DNA of 64,000 bases from NCBI GenBank assembly GCA_964057225.1, contig OZ059895.1, forward strand, positions 10,664,001 through 10,728,000. The letters run 5' to 3'. A program made the translations under genes and the position numbers. This DNA is from Auanema rhodensis. Lineage: Eukaryota; Nematoda; Chromadorea; Rhabditida; Rhabditidae. The notes below the pieces were generated by a model. The model saw only the letters and a program-made list of their open reading frames with translations. It was not told where the DNA came from and did no database searches. Shown piece after piece: positions 1 to 9,745 of the stretch; positions within the stretch are counted from its first letter, which is position 1, and every line of letters starts with the position of its first letter.

Positions 1-737
1 GTTTCTATCTTTTTCCTATCGTAACAAACATTGTTGAAACACTATACAACTGTGAAACCTTTTTTAATTTATTGTATTTGGATCTCATAAGATTTGATAT
101 CATCGAGGAATTTAGATGTAACGTAGAAAATTACATAACTAACACAGAAGCTCAAACAGTGGAAGATGAAGGAAAAAATGGAATCGCACTGGAACTACCT
201 CATATAGGACCAATATAGGATGTAATGATGACGAACTGGAAATGGATAATGCCACTTGTAACCGTGATTACCGCTGCTATATACTTTCTCTCTACTTCTG
301 CTTCATTCTTCATGCCAGCTCTTATATCGGTCATACTTTCCTACTGCTGTTTCGAAAAAACCAGCAATCCCCCTGTTGCAGTATCAAGAAATGTCTGATT
401 AAATTACATCTCACCCATTGACCTAGTACATATATAAAGATATCTGATTACAATATTAAGATATCTGAATACAATTTCAAGAAAATAACGATCATTATTT
501 TATTATTGCGCAACACTAACTCTCCCATTGTATCAACTTTCTAAACAACATCAAACCATATATAAGCTCGAATATACGAGCCATTTTTTACTCTTAATTT
601 AATTTCACCACTGAACCTATACCGATCTTATAATAAACTCTTCTCATTCAACTAACTGTTTGGATTTGCCACTAACTCATATTATCCCTATTAACCGGGG
701 AACAACCGAGTATAGACGCTTGTCATTGGGAACATTA
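1..737 (+). repeat. Spacer of 1.1-kb 5S-type unit, copy 0
   Basis: First of three related copies of a non-satellite sequence (others at 1048-1805 and 2183-2931). It lies directly upstream of a 5S-like pseudogene, as an intergenic spacer does in a 5S rDNA array. The copy is probably cut by the window start. Its open frame shared with the other copies is broken by TAG at 216-218, where they have a cysteine codon. AT-rich blocks with 'atatctga' motifs lie near 440-475. A short hairpin followed by six T lies at 566-589. I found no spliced-leader, tRNA or U-RNA gene in it on either strand. Confidence 0.8.
566..589 (+). other. Hairpin plus T-run in spacer copy 0
   Basis: GCTCG at 566-570 pairs with CGAGC at 577-581 around the loop AATATA, and six T follow at 584-589. 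Copy 2 has the same structure (2760-2783). In copy 1 the right arm is mutated to CAAGC, so the stem is not maintained there. Just upstream is a TATA-like stretch, TATATAAG here and TATAAAAG in copies 1 and 2. It could be the end of a small transcript, but chance is possible with so short a stem. Confidence 0.25.
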
Positions 738-856
738 AAACACAAACATACCACGTTCAAAGTACGCCATCCCGTCCAATCTGGCACGTCGAGCAAAGTT
801 GGGCCTGGTTAGTAGTTGGATCGGAGACGGCTTGGAAATCCCGGGTGGCATAAGCT
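738..856 (+). pseudogene. 5S rRNA-like pseudogene, near full length
   Basis: A 119 nt match to the eukaryotic 5S rRNA layout. It reads cataccacgtt (nt 10-20), acgccatcccgtcc, ctggcac, a recognisable box A region (about 787-801), the intermediate element cctggt at 804-809, box C at about 817-834 (tggatcggagacggcttg) and ggcataagct at the 3' end, then TTTT and a T7 run. The wording is closest to nematode 5S as I recall it. Against function: nt 1-9 (aaacacaaa) cannot pair with the 3' end, so helix I is lost, and nt 21 is C where G is usual. I therefore call it a pseudogene. It is one of only two 5S copies in the window without the central insertion seen in every satellite monomer. The family assignment is firm; the inactive status is inferred. 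Confidence 0.85.
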
Positions 857-870
857 TTTCAAATTTTTTT
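856..870 (+). terminator. Pol III-type T-run after 5S pseudogene
   Basis: Four T at 856-859 end the 5S homology and seven T follow at 864-870. Runs of four or more T on the non-template strand are the normal Pol III stop. The same pair of T-runs follows the 5S part of nearly every satellite monomer, although one class has only six T in the second run. Confidence 0.4.
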
Positions 871-1047
871 AACGATCATAACACGTTGAAAGTACGCCAT
901 GCAGCTGATTTTCAATTTGATCTCTTCCGTAACAAATGTTCTCAATTTTCAATCAGTTCTACTTAGATAGCTCAACCCAAGGCATCAAAATATCTTCAAT
1001 CTAATTTCTATATAACAGTTATAAACCAGCAGTCAATGAACCTTCAT
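857..1047 (+). repeat. Partial 5S-derived satellite monomer
   Basis: Satellite sequence from the T-rich 5S tail, through cacgttgaaagtacgccat and the central AT-rich segment, to gaaccttcat. It then switches at 1048 to the non-satellite spacer instead of continuing into the 5S 3' half. It is more diverged from consensus than the main array (for example cagttataaaccagcagtcaatg), as expected at the edge of an array. Confidence 0.85.
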
Positions 1048-1805
1048 CTTAACTTTACTGTTTCTATCTTTTTCCTATCGTAACAAACATTGTTGAAACA
1101 CTATACAACTGTGAAACCTTTTTTAATTTATTGTATTTGGAGCTCATAAGATTTGATATCATCGAGGGATTTAGATGGAACGTGGAAATTTACATAACTA
1201 ACACAGAAGCTCGAACAGTGGAAGACGAAGGAAAAAATGGAATCGCACTAGAACTACCTCATATAGAACTAATATGTGATATAATGATGACGAACTGGAA
1301 ATGGATAATGCCACTTGTAACCGTGATTGCCGCTGCTATATACTTTCTCTCTACTTCTGCTTCATTCTTCATGCCAGCTCTTATATCGGTCATACTTTCC
1401 TACTGCTGTTTAGAAAAAACCAGCAATCCCCCTGTTGCAGTATCAGGAAATGCCTAATTGAATTACATTTCACCTATTGACTTAGTAGATATTTTAAGAT
1501 ATCTGATTACAATATTAAGATATCTGAATACAATTTTAAGAAAATACCGATCATTATCTTATTATTGCGCAACACTAACCCTCCCATTGTATCAACTTTC
1601 TAAACAACCTCAAACCATATAAAAGCTCGAATATACAAGCCATTTTTTACTCTTAATTTAATTCTACCACTGAACCTATACCGATCTTATAATAAACTCT
1701 TCTCATTCAACTAACTGTTTGGATTCGCCACTAACTCATATTATCCCCATTAACCGGGGAACACCCGAGTATAGACGCTTGTCATTGGGAACATTAAAAC
1801 ACAAA
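1048..1805 (+). repeat. Spacer of 1.1-kb 5S-type unit, copy 1
   Basis: Second spacer copy, offset 1135 bp from copy 2. Homology to the satellite stops after gaaccttcat and the spacer begins with cttaactttact. Near its end it carries TATAAAAG at 1618-1625. Its right end reaches the 5S start (catac at 1806-1810), but there the sequence jumps to satellite (ctcttccgtaat), so this unit has lost the 5S body. It holds the longer of the open frames described at 1053-1457. Confidence 0.8.
1053..1457 (+). other. Open frame in spacer copy 1, unrecognised
   Basis: The frame is open from just after TAA at 1050-1052 to TAA at 1455-1457. There is no ATG until about 1284, so a normal start would give only about 57 residues. 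From the TTG at 1131, two hydrophobic stretches lie at about residues 58-75 (IMPLVTVIAAAIYFL) and 78-93, like a membrane hairpin. I do not recognise the protein. By hand count, copies 1 and 2 differ by nine replacement and four silent changes over the shared 108 codons, and copy 0 has an internal stop. That is what drift without protein constraint looks like. It could be an exon fragment carried by the repeat; more likely it is not a gene. Confidence 0.2.
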
Positions 1806-2182
1806 CATACCTCTTCCGTAATAATTGTTTTCAATTTTCAAGCAGTCTTACTTAGATAGCTAAACCCAAGGCAGCAAATTATCTTCAATCTTATTCCTAT
1901 ATTACAGTTATGAACCAGTAGTTAATGAACCTCCATGGCCCGGTTAGTAGTTGGATCGCAGACGGCTTGGGAATCCCGGATGGCATAAGCTTTTCAAATT
2001 TTTTTAACAATCATAACACGTTGAAAGTACGCCATGCAGCTGATTTTTAATTTAATCTCTTCCGTAACAAATGTTTTCAATTTTCAAGCAGTCTTACTTA
2101 GATAGCTAAACCCAAGGCAGCAAATTATCTTTAATCTTATTTCTATATAACAGCTATGAACCAGCAGTCAATGAACCTTCAT
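1806..2182 (+). repeat. Satellite replacing the 5S body of unit 1
   Basis: Starts with five bases of the 5S 5' region (catac), then enters satellite at ctcttccgtaat and runs for about one and a half monomers. One 5S 3' half with box C ends at about 1991 (ggcataagct), where the usual ggatcgg is ggatcgc. It leaves the satellite at the same gaaccttcat/cttaac junction as the previous unit. Entry and exit occur at different phases of the monomer, so the satellite here was joined by recombination. Confidence 0.8.
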
Positions 2183-2187
2183 CTTAA

Positions 2188-2592
2188 CTTTACTGTTTCT
2201 ATCTTTTTCCTATCGTAACAAACATTGTTGAAACACTATACAATTGTGAAACCCTTTTTAATTTATTGTATTTGGAGCTCATAAGTTTTGATATCATCAA
2301 GGGATTCAGATGGAACGTGGAAAATTACATAACTAACACAGAAGCTCAAACAGTGGATGATGAAGGAAAATATGGAATCGCACTAGAACTACCTCATATA
2401 GAACTAATATGTGATATAATGATGACGAACTGGAAATGGATAATGCCACTTGTAACCGTGATTGCCGCTGCTATATACTTTCTCTCTACTTCTGCTTCAT
2501 TCTTTATGCCAGCTCTTATATCGGTCATACTTTCCTACTGCTGTTTGGAAAAAACCAGCAATCCCCTTGTTGCAGTATCAAGAAATGTCTGA
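2188..2592 (+). other. Open frame in spacer copy 2, unrecognised
   Basis: Collinear with the open frame at 1053-1457, with the same lack of an early ATG and the same pair of hydrophobic segments. It ends in TGA one codon after GTC, where copy 1 has GCC TAA. Nine residues differ from copy 1. No known family is recognised and there is no sign of protein-level constraint. Confidence 0.2.
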
Positions 2593-2759
2593 TTAAATTA
2601 CATTTCACCCATTGACCTAGTACATATATTAAGATATCTGATTACAATATTAAGATATCTGAATACAATTTCAAGAAAATACCGATCATTATTTTATTAT
2701 TGCGCAACACTAACTCTCCCATTGTATCAACTTTCTAAACAACCTCAAACCATATAAAA

Positions 2760-2783
2760 GCTCGAATATACGAGCCATTTTTT
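2760..2783 (+). other. Hairpin plus T-run in spacer copy 2
   Basis: GCTCG (2760-2764) and CGAGC (2771-2775) flank AATATA, and T6 follows. The TATAAAAG box ends on the first base of the stem. This is identical to the copy 0 hairpin. Five paired bases are too few to be confident of a structured RNA. Confidence 0.25.
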
Positions 2784-2931
2784 ACTCTTAATTTAATTTC
2801 ACCACTGAACCTATACCGATCTTATAATAAACTCTTCTCATTCAACTAACTGTTTGGATTTGCCACTAACTCATATTATCCCTATTAACCGGGGAACAAC
2901 CGAGTATAGACGCTTGTCATTGGGAACATTA

Positions 2932-3050
2932 AAACACAAACATACCACGTTCAAAGTACGCCATCCCGTCCAATCTGGCACGTCGAGCAAAGTTGGGCCT
3001 GGTTAGTAGTTGGATCGGAGACGGCTTGGAAATCCCGGGTGGCGTAAGCT
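2932..3050 (+). pseudogene. 5S rRNA-like pseudogene, near full length
   Basis: The second uninterrupted 5S-like copy, 119 nt and almost the same as 738-856. It has cataccacgtt, acgccatcccgtcc, the intermediate element cctggttag, box C with ggatcggagacgg, and ggcgtaagct at the end, then TTTT and T7. The 3' end keeps gcg where the first copy has gca. As there, the 5' nine bases do not pair with the 3' end, so a normal helix I cannot form. It borders the main satellite directly: the bases after it are the ordinary start of a monomer. A functional divergent 5S gene is not formally excluded, because the host's own 5S sequence is unknown. Confidence 0.85.
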
Positions 3051-3064
3051 TTTCAAATTTTTTT
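3050..3064 (+). terminator. Pol III-type T-run after second 5S pseudogene
   Basis: T4 at 3050-3053 and T7 at 3058-3064 directly after the 5S 3' end, in the position of a Pol III terminator. Confidence 0.4.
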
Positions 3065-3375
3065 AACAATCATAACACGTTGAAAATACGCCATGTAGCT
3101 GATTTTTAATTTTATCTCTTCCGTAACAAATGTTTCCAATTTTCAAGCAGTTTTACTTAGATAGCTCAACCCAAGGCAGCAAATTATCTTTAATCTTATT
3201 TCTATATTACAGTTATGAACCAGTAGTTAATGAACCTTCATGGCCCGGTTAGTAGTTGGATCGGAGACGGCTTGAGAATCCCGGGTGGCGTATGCTTTTC
3301 AAATTTTTTTAACAATCATAACACGTTAAAAGTGCGCCATGCAGCTGATTTTCAATTTTATCTCTTCCGTAATAA

Positions 3376-3573
3376 ATGTTTTCAATTTTCAAGCAGTCTT
3401 ACTTAGATAGCAAAACCCAAGGCAGCAAATTATCTTTAATCTTGATTCTATATTACAACTATGAACCAGTAGGTAATGAACCTCCATGGCCGGTTAGTAG
3501 TTGGATCGGAGACGGCTGGGGAATCCCGGGTGGCGTAAGCTTTTCAAATTTTTTAACAATCATAACACGTTGA
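3376..3573 (+). repeat. Monomer with empty retrotransposon target site
   Basis: Contains aactat once, at 3457-3462, followed by gaaccagtaggtaatg. The retrotransposon-bearing monomers have the same flanks, with aactat on both sides of the insert. This is therefore a paralogous empty site and defines the insert ends. Equivalent empty sites lie near 37.9, 38.6, 53.4, 54.1, 56.8, 57.6, 58.6, 59.8, 60.8, 62.2 and 63.7 kb. Confidence 0.8.
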
Positions 3574-3806
3574 AAACACGCCATGTAGCTGATTTTTAAT
3601 TTTATCTCTTCCGTAACAAATGTTTCCAATTTTCAAGCAGTTTTACTTAGATAGCTCAACCCAAGGCAGCAAATTATCTTTAGTCTTATTTCTATATTAC
3701 AGTTATGAACCAGTAGTTAATGAACCTTAATGGCCCGGTTAGTAGTTGGATCGGAGACGGCTTGAGAATCCCGGGTGGCGTATGCTTTTCAAATTTTTTT
3801 AACAAT

Positions 3807-4051
3807 CATAACACGTTGAAAGTACGCCATGCAGCTGATTTTCAATTTTATCTCTTCCGTAATAAATGTTTTCAATTTTCAAGCAGTCTTACTTAGATAG
3901 CAAAACCCAAGGCAGCAAATTATCTTTAATCTTGATTCTATATTACAGCTATGAACCAGTAGGTAATGAACCTCCATGGCCGGTTAGTAGTTGGATCGGA
4001 GACGGCTGGGGAATCCCGGGTGGCGTAAGCTTTTCAAATTTTTTTAACATT
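3807..4051 (+). repeat. Reference monomer of the split 5S satellite
   Basis: A 245 bp monomer used here as the type. 3807-3830 (cataacacgttgaaagtacg then ccat) matches 5S nt 10-33. 3831 to about 3957 is non-5S, AT-rich sequence that takes the place of 5S nt 34-45. About 3958-4031 matches 5S nt 46-119: gtaatgaacct stands for a decayed box A, ggttag is the intermediate element, ggatcggagacgg lies in box C, and gcgtaagct is the 3' end. T4 and T7 follow. Compared with the intact copies there is a small insertion (about cat) between box A and the intermediate element. Confidence 0.85.
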
Positions 4052-4800
4052 CATAACACGTTGAAAGTACGCCATGCAGCTGATTTTTAATTTTATCTCT
4101 TCCGTAAGAAATGTTTCCAATTTTCAAGCAGTTTTACTTAGATAGCTCAACCCAAGGCAGCAAATTATCTTTAATCTTATTCCTATATTACAGTTATGAA
4201 CCAGTAGTTAATGAACCTTCATGGCCCGGTTAGTAGTTGGATCGGAGACGGCTTGGGAATCCCGGGTAGCGTAAGCTTTTCAAATTATTTCAACAATCAT
4301 AACACGTTGAAAGTACGCCATGCAGCTGATTTTCAATTTTATCTCTTCCGTAACAAACTTATTCAATTTTCAAGCAGTCTTACTTAGATAGCAAAACCCA
4401 AGGCAGCAAATTATCTTCAATCTTGATTTTATATTACAGCTATGAACCAGAAGTTAATGAACCTCCATGGCCGGTTAGTAGTTGGATCGGAGACGGCTTG
4501 GGAATCCCGGATGGCGTAAGCTTTTCAAATCTTTTCAACAATCATAACACGTTGAAAGTACGGCATGCAGCTGATTTTTAATTTTATCTCTTCCGTAACA
4601 AATGTTTCCAATTTTCAAGCAGTTTTACTTAGATAGCTCAAACCAAGGCAGCAAATTATCTTCAATCTTATTTCTGTACTACAGTTATGAACCAGTAGTT
4701 AATGAACCTTCATGGCCCGGTTAGTAGTTGGATCGGAGACGGCTTGGGAATCCCGGATGGCGTAAACTTTTCAAATTTTTTTAACAATCATAACATGTTG

Positions 4801-7800
4801 AAAGTACGCCATGCAGCTGATTTTTAATTTTATCTCTTCCGTAACAAATGTTTCCAATTTTCAAGCAGTTTTACTTAGATAGCTCAACCCAAGGCAGCAA
4901 ATTATCTTTAATCTTATTTCTATATTACAGTTATGAACCAGTAGTTAATGAACCTTCATGGCCCGGTTAGTAGTTGGATCGGAGACGGCTTGGGAATCCC
5001 GGGTGGCGTAAGCTTTTCAAATTTTTTTAACAATCATAACACGTTGAAAGTACGCCATTCAGCTGATTTTCAATTTTATCTCTTCCGTAATAAATGTTTT
5101 CAATTTTCAAGCAGTTTTACTTAGATAGCAAAACCCAAGGCAGCAAATTATCTTTAATCTTGATTCTATATTACAGCTATGAACCAGTAGTTAATGAACC
5201 TCCATGGCCGGTTAGTAGTTGGATCGGAGACGGCTTGGGAATCCCGGGTGGCGTAAGCTTTTCAAATTTTTTTAACAATCATAACACGTTGAAAGTACGC
5301 CATTCAGCTGATTTTCAATTTTATCTCTTCCGTAATAAATGTTTTCAATTTTCAAGCAGTTTTACTTAGATAGCAAAACCCAAGGCAGCAAATTATCTTT
5401 AATCTTGATTCTATATTACAGCTATGAACCAGTAGTTAATGAACCTCCATGGCCGGTTAGTAGTTGGATCGGAGACGGCTTGGGAATCCCGGGTGGCGTA
5501 AGCTTTTCAAATTTTTTTAACAATCATAACACGTTAAAAGTACGCCATGCAGCTGATTTTTAATTTTGTCTCTTCCGTAACAAATTTATTCAATTTTCAA
5601 GCAGTTTTACTTAGATAGCTCAAACCACGGCAGCAAATTATCTTCAATCTTATTTCTATATTACAGTTATGAACCAGTAGTTAATGAACCTTCATGGCCC
5701 GGTTAGTAGTTGGATCGGAGACGGCTTTGGGAATCCCGGATGGCGTAAGCTTTTCAAATTTTTTTAACAATCATAACACGTTGAAAATACGCCATGCAGC
5801 TGATTTTTAATTTTATCTGTTCCGTAACAAATGTTTTCAATTTTCAAGCAGTTTTACTTAGACAGCTCAACCCAAGGCAGCAAATTATCTCCAGTCTTAT
5901 TTCTATATTACAGTTATGAACCAGTTGTTAATGAACCTTCATGGCCCGGTTAGTAGTTGGATCGGAGACGGCTTGGGAATCCCGGATGGCGTAAACTTTT
6001 CAAATTTTTTTAACAATCATAACATGTTGAAAGTACGCCATGCAGCTCATTTTTAATTTTATCTCTTCCGTAACAAATGTTTCCAATTTTCAAGCAGTTT
6101 TACTTAGATAGCTCAACCCAAGGCAGCAAATTATCTTTAATCTTATTTCTATATTACAGTTATGAACCAGTAGTTAATGAACCTTCATGGCCCGGTTAGT
6201 AGTTGGATTGGAGACGGCTTGGGAATCCCGGGTGGCGTAAGCTTTTCAATTTTTTTTAACAATCATAACACGTTGAAAGTACGCCATTCAGCTGATTTTC
6301 AATTTTATCTCTTCCGTAATAAATGTTTTCAATTTTCAAGCAGTCTTACTTAGATAGCAAAACCCAAGGCAGCAAATTATCTTTAATCTTGATTCTATAT
6401 TACAGCTATGAACCAGTAGGTAATGAACCTCCATGGCCGGTTAGTAGTTGGATCGGAGACGGCTGGGGAATCCCGGGTGGCGTAAGCTTTTCAAATTTTT
6501 TTAACATTCATAACACGTTGAAAGTACGCCATGCAGCTCATTTTTAATTTTATCTCTTCCGTAAGAAATGTTTCCAATTTTCAAGCAGTTTTACTTAGAT
6601 AGCTCAACCCAAGGCAGCAAATTATCTTTAATCTTATTCCTGTATTACAGTTATGAACCAGTAGTTAATGAACCTTCATGGCCCGGTTAGTAGTTGGATC
6701 GGAGACGGCTTGGGAATCCCGGGTGGCGTAAGCTTTTCAAATTTTTTCAACAATCATAACACGTTGAAAGTACGCCATGCAGCTGATTTTTAATTTTATC
6801 TCTTCCGTAACAAATGTTTCCAATTTTCAAGCAGTTTTACTTAGATAGCTCAACCCAAGGCAGCAAATTATCTTTAATCTTATTTCTATATTACAGTTAT
6901 GAACCAGTAGTTAATGAACCTTTATGGCCCGGTTAGTAGTTGGATCGGAGACGGCTTGGGAATCCCGGGTGGCGTAAGCTTTTCAAATTTTTTTAACAAT
7001 CATAACACGTTAAAAGTACGCCATGCAGCTGATTTTTAATTTTGTCTCTTCCGTAACAAATTTATTCAATTTTCAAGCAGTTTTACTTAGATAGCTCAAA
7101 CCACGGCAGCAAATTATCTTCAATCTTATTTCTATATTACAGTTATGAACCAGTAGTTAATGAACCTTCATGGCCCGGTTAGTAGTTGGATCGGAGACGG
7201 CTTGGGAATCCCGGATGGCGTAAGCTTTTCAAATTTTTTTAACAATCATAACACGTTGAAAATACGCCATGCAGCTGATTTTTAATTTTATCTGTTCCGT
7301 AACAAATGTTTTCAATTTTCAAGCAGTTTTACTTAGACAGCTCAACCCAAGGCAGCAAATTATCTTCAGTCTTATTTCTATAATACAGTTATGAACCAGT
7401 TGTTAATGAACCTTCATGGCCCGGTTAGTAGTTGGATCGGAGACGGCTTGGGAATCCCGGATGGCGTAAACTTTTCAAATTTTTTTAACAATCATAACAT
7501 GTTGAAAGTACGCCATGCAGCTGATTTTTAATTTTATCTCTTCCGTAACAAATGTTTCCAATTTTCAAGCAGTTTTACTTAGATAGCTCAACCCAAGGCA
7601 GCAAATTATCTTTAATCTTATTTCTATATTACAGTTATGAACCAGTAGTTAATGAACCTTCATGGCCCGGTTAGTAGTTGGATCGGAGACGGCTTGGGAA
7701 TCCCGGGTGGCGTAAGCTTTTCAAATTTTTTTAACAATCATAACACGTTGAAAGTACGCCATTCAGCTGATTTTCAATTTTATCTCTTCCGTAATAAATG

Positions 7801-9745
7801 TTTTCAATTTTCAAGCAGTCTTACTTAGATAGCAAAACCCAAGGCAGCAAATTATCTTTAATCTTGATTCTATATTACAGCTATGAACCAGTAGGTAATG
7901 AACCTCCATGGCCGGTTAGTAGTTGGATCGGAGACGGCTGGGGAATCCCGGGTGGCGTAAGCTTTTCAAATTTTTTTAACATTCATAACACGTTGAAAGT
8001 ACGCCATGCAGCTCATTTTTAATTTTATCTCTTCCGTAAGAAATGTTTCCAATTTTCAAGCAGTTTTACTTAGATAGCTCAACCCAAGGCAGCAAATTAT
8101 CTTTAATCTTATTCCTGTATTACAGTTATGAACCAGTAGTTAATGAACCTTCATGGCCCGGTTAGTAGTTGGATCGGAGACGGCTTGGGAATCCCGGGTG
8201 GCGTAAGCTTTTCAAATTTTTTCAACAATCATAACACGTTGAAAGTACGCCATGCAGCTGATTTTTAATTTTATCTCTTCCGTAACAAATGTTTCCAATT
8301 TTCAAGCAGTTTTACTTAGATAGCTCAACCCAAGGCAGCAAATTATCTTTAATCTTATTTCTATATTACAGTTATGAACCAGTAGTTAATGAACCTTTAT
8401 GGCCCGGTTAGTAGTTGGATCGGAGACGGCTTGGGAATCCCGGGTGGCGTAAGCTTTTCAAATTTTTTTTAACAATCATAACACGTTAAAAGTACGCCAT
8501 GCAGCTGATTTTTAATTTTGTCTCTTCCGTAACAAATTTATTCAATTTTCAAGCAGTTTTACTTAGATAGCTCAAACCACGGCAGCAAATTATCTTCAAT
8601 CTTATTTCTATATTACAGTTATGAACCAGTAGTTAATGAACCTTCATGGCCCGGTTAGTAGTTGGATCGGAGACGGCTTGGGAATCCCGGATGGCGTAAG
8701 CTTTTCAAATTTTTTTAACAATCATAACACGTTGAAAATACGCCATGCAGCTGATTTTTAATTTTATCTGTTCCGTAACAAATGTTTTCAATTTTCAAGC
8801 AGTTTTACTTAGACAGCTCAACCCAAGGCAGCAAATTATCTTCAGTCTTATTTCTATAATACAGTTATGAACCAGTTGTTAATGAACCTTCATGGCCCGG
8901 TTAGTAGTTGGATCGGAGACGGCTTGGGAATCCCGGATGGCGTAAACTTTTCAAATTTTTTTAACAATCATAACATGTTGAAAGTACGCCATGCAGCTGA
9001 TTTTTAATTTTATCTCTTCCGTAACAAATGTTTCCAATTTTCAAGCAGTTTTACTTAGATAGCTCAACCCAAGGCAGCAAATTATCTTTAATCTTATTTC
9101 TATATTACAGTTATGAACCAGTAGTTAATGAACCTTCATGGCCCGGTTAGTAGTTGGATCGGAGACGGCTTGGGAATCCCGGGTGGCGTAAGCTTTTCAA
9201 ATTTTTTTAACAATCATAACACGTTGAAAGTACGCCATTCAGCTGATTTTCAATTTTATCTCTTCCGTAATAAATGTTTTCAATTTTCAAGCAGTTTTAC
9301 TTAGATAGCAAAACCCAAGGCAGCAAATTATCTTTAATCTTGATTCTATATTACAGCTATGAACCAGTAGTTAATGAACCTCCATGGCCGGTTAGTAGTT
9401 GGATCGGAGACGGCTTGGGAATCCCGGGTGGCGTAAGCTTTTCAAATTTTTTTAACAATCATAACACGTTGAAAGTACGCCATTCAGCTGATTTTCAATT
9501 TTATCTCTTCCGTAATAAATGTTTTCAATTTTCAAGCAGTTTTACTTAGATAGCAAAACCCAACGCAGCAAATTATCTTTAATCTTGATTCTATATTACA
9601 GCTATGAACCAGTAGTTAATGAACCTCCATGGCCGGTTAGTAGTTGGATCGGAGACGGCTTGGGAATCCCGGGTGGCGTAAGCTTTTCAAATTTTTTTAA
9701 CAATCATAACACGTTAAAAGTACGCCATGCAGCTGATTTTTAATT
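4801..9745 (+). repeat. Satellite block, 6-monomer higher-order repeat
   Basis: The monomer starting at 6323 recurs at 7798 and the next equivalent is at 9274 (1475 and 1476 bp). The variant gtctcttccgtaacaaattt recurs near 5569, 7045 and 8520 at the same period. At both ends the unit is one monomer shorter or altered (5094 to 6323 is 1229 bp). Successive units differ by single bases, for example ctttggg versus cttggg. Confidence 0.8.

Larger units (their letters stand above)
2183..2931 (+). repeat. Spacer of 1.1-kb 5S-type unit, copy 2
   Basis: Third spacer copy, collinear with copy 1 (offset 1135 bp) and followed by a near-complete 5S pseudogene. It contains TATAAAAG at 2753-2760, the GCTCG/CGAGC hairpin at 2760-2775 and T6 at 2778-2783. 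The TATA-like site is about 179 bp upstream of the 5S start, too far for an upstream 5S promoter element near -25. In the last 100 bp a GC-richer patch (taaccggggaacaaccgag) stands out from the AT-rich background. Confidence 0.8.
3051..4800 (+). repeat. Satellite block with 490-bp dimer period
   Basis: Matching monomers recur 490 bp apart (3376 and 3866). The first of each pair has acaactatgaaccagtaggt and a six-T tail. This monomer type is the empty form of the retrotransposon target, and the dimer recurs at about 54046, 57485, 58467 and 59695. From about 4100 on the monomers become mixed. Confidence 0.75.

Noticed and set aside
738-856. Functional 5S rRNA gene
   Set aside because: The 5' nine bases cannot pair with the 3' end and there are further changes in conserved positions. 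The host 5S sequence would be needed to overturn this.
1048-1100. Homology between the spacer start (cctatcgtaacaaacattgtt) and the satellite central part (cttccgtaacaaatgtttcc)
   Set aside because: They share cgtaacaaa and some similar surroundings, but the match is too short in AT-rich DNA to claim common origin by eye.
1-3050. Spliced-leader RNA gene linked to 5S, as in some nematodes
   Set aside because: I read both strands of the spacers for an SL1-like leader and an Sm site and found neither. Only an unspecific hairpin with T6 is present.
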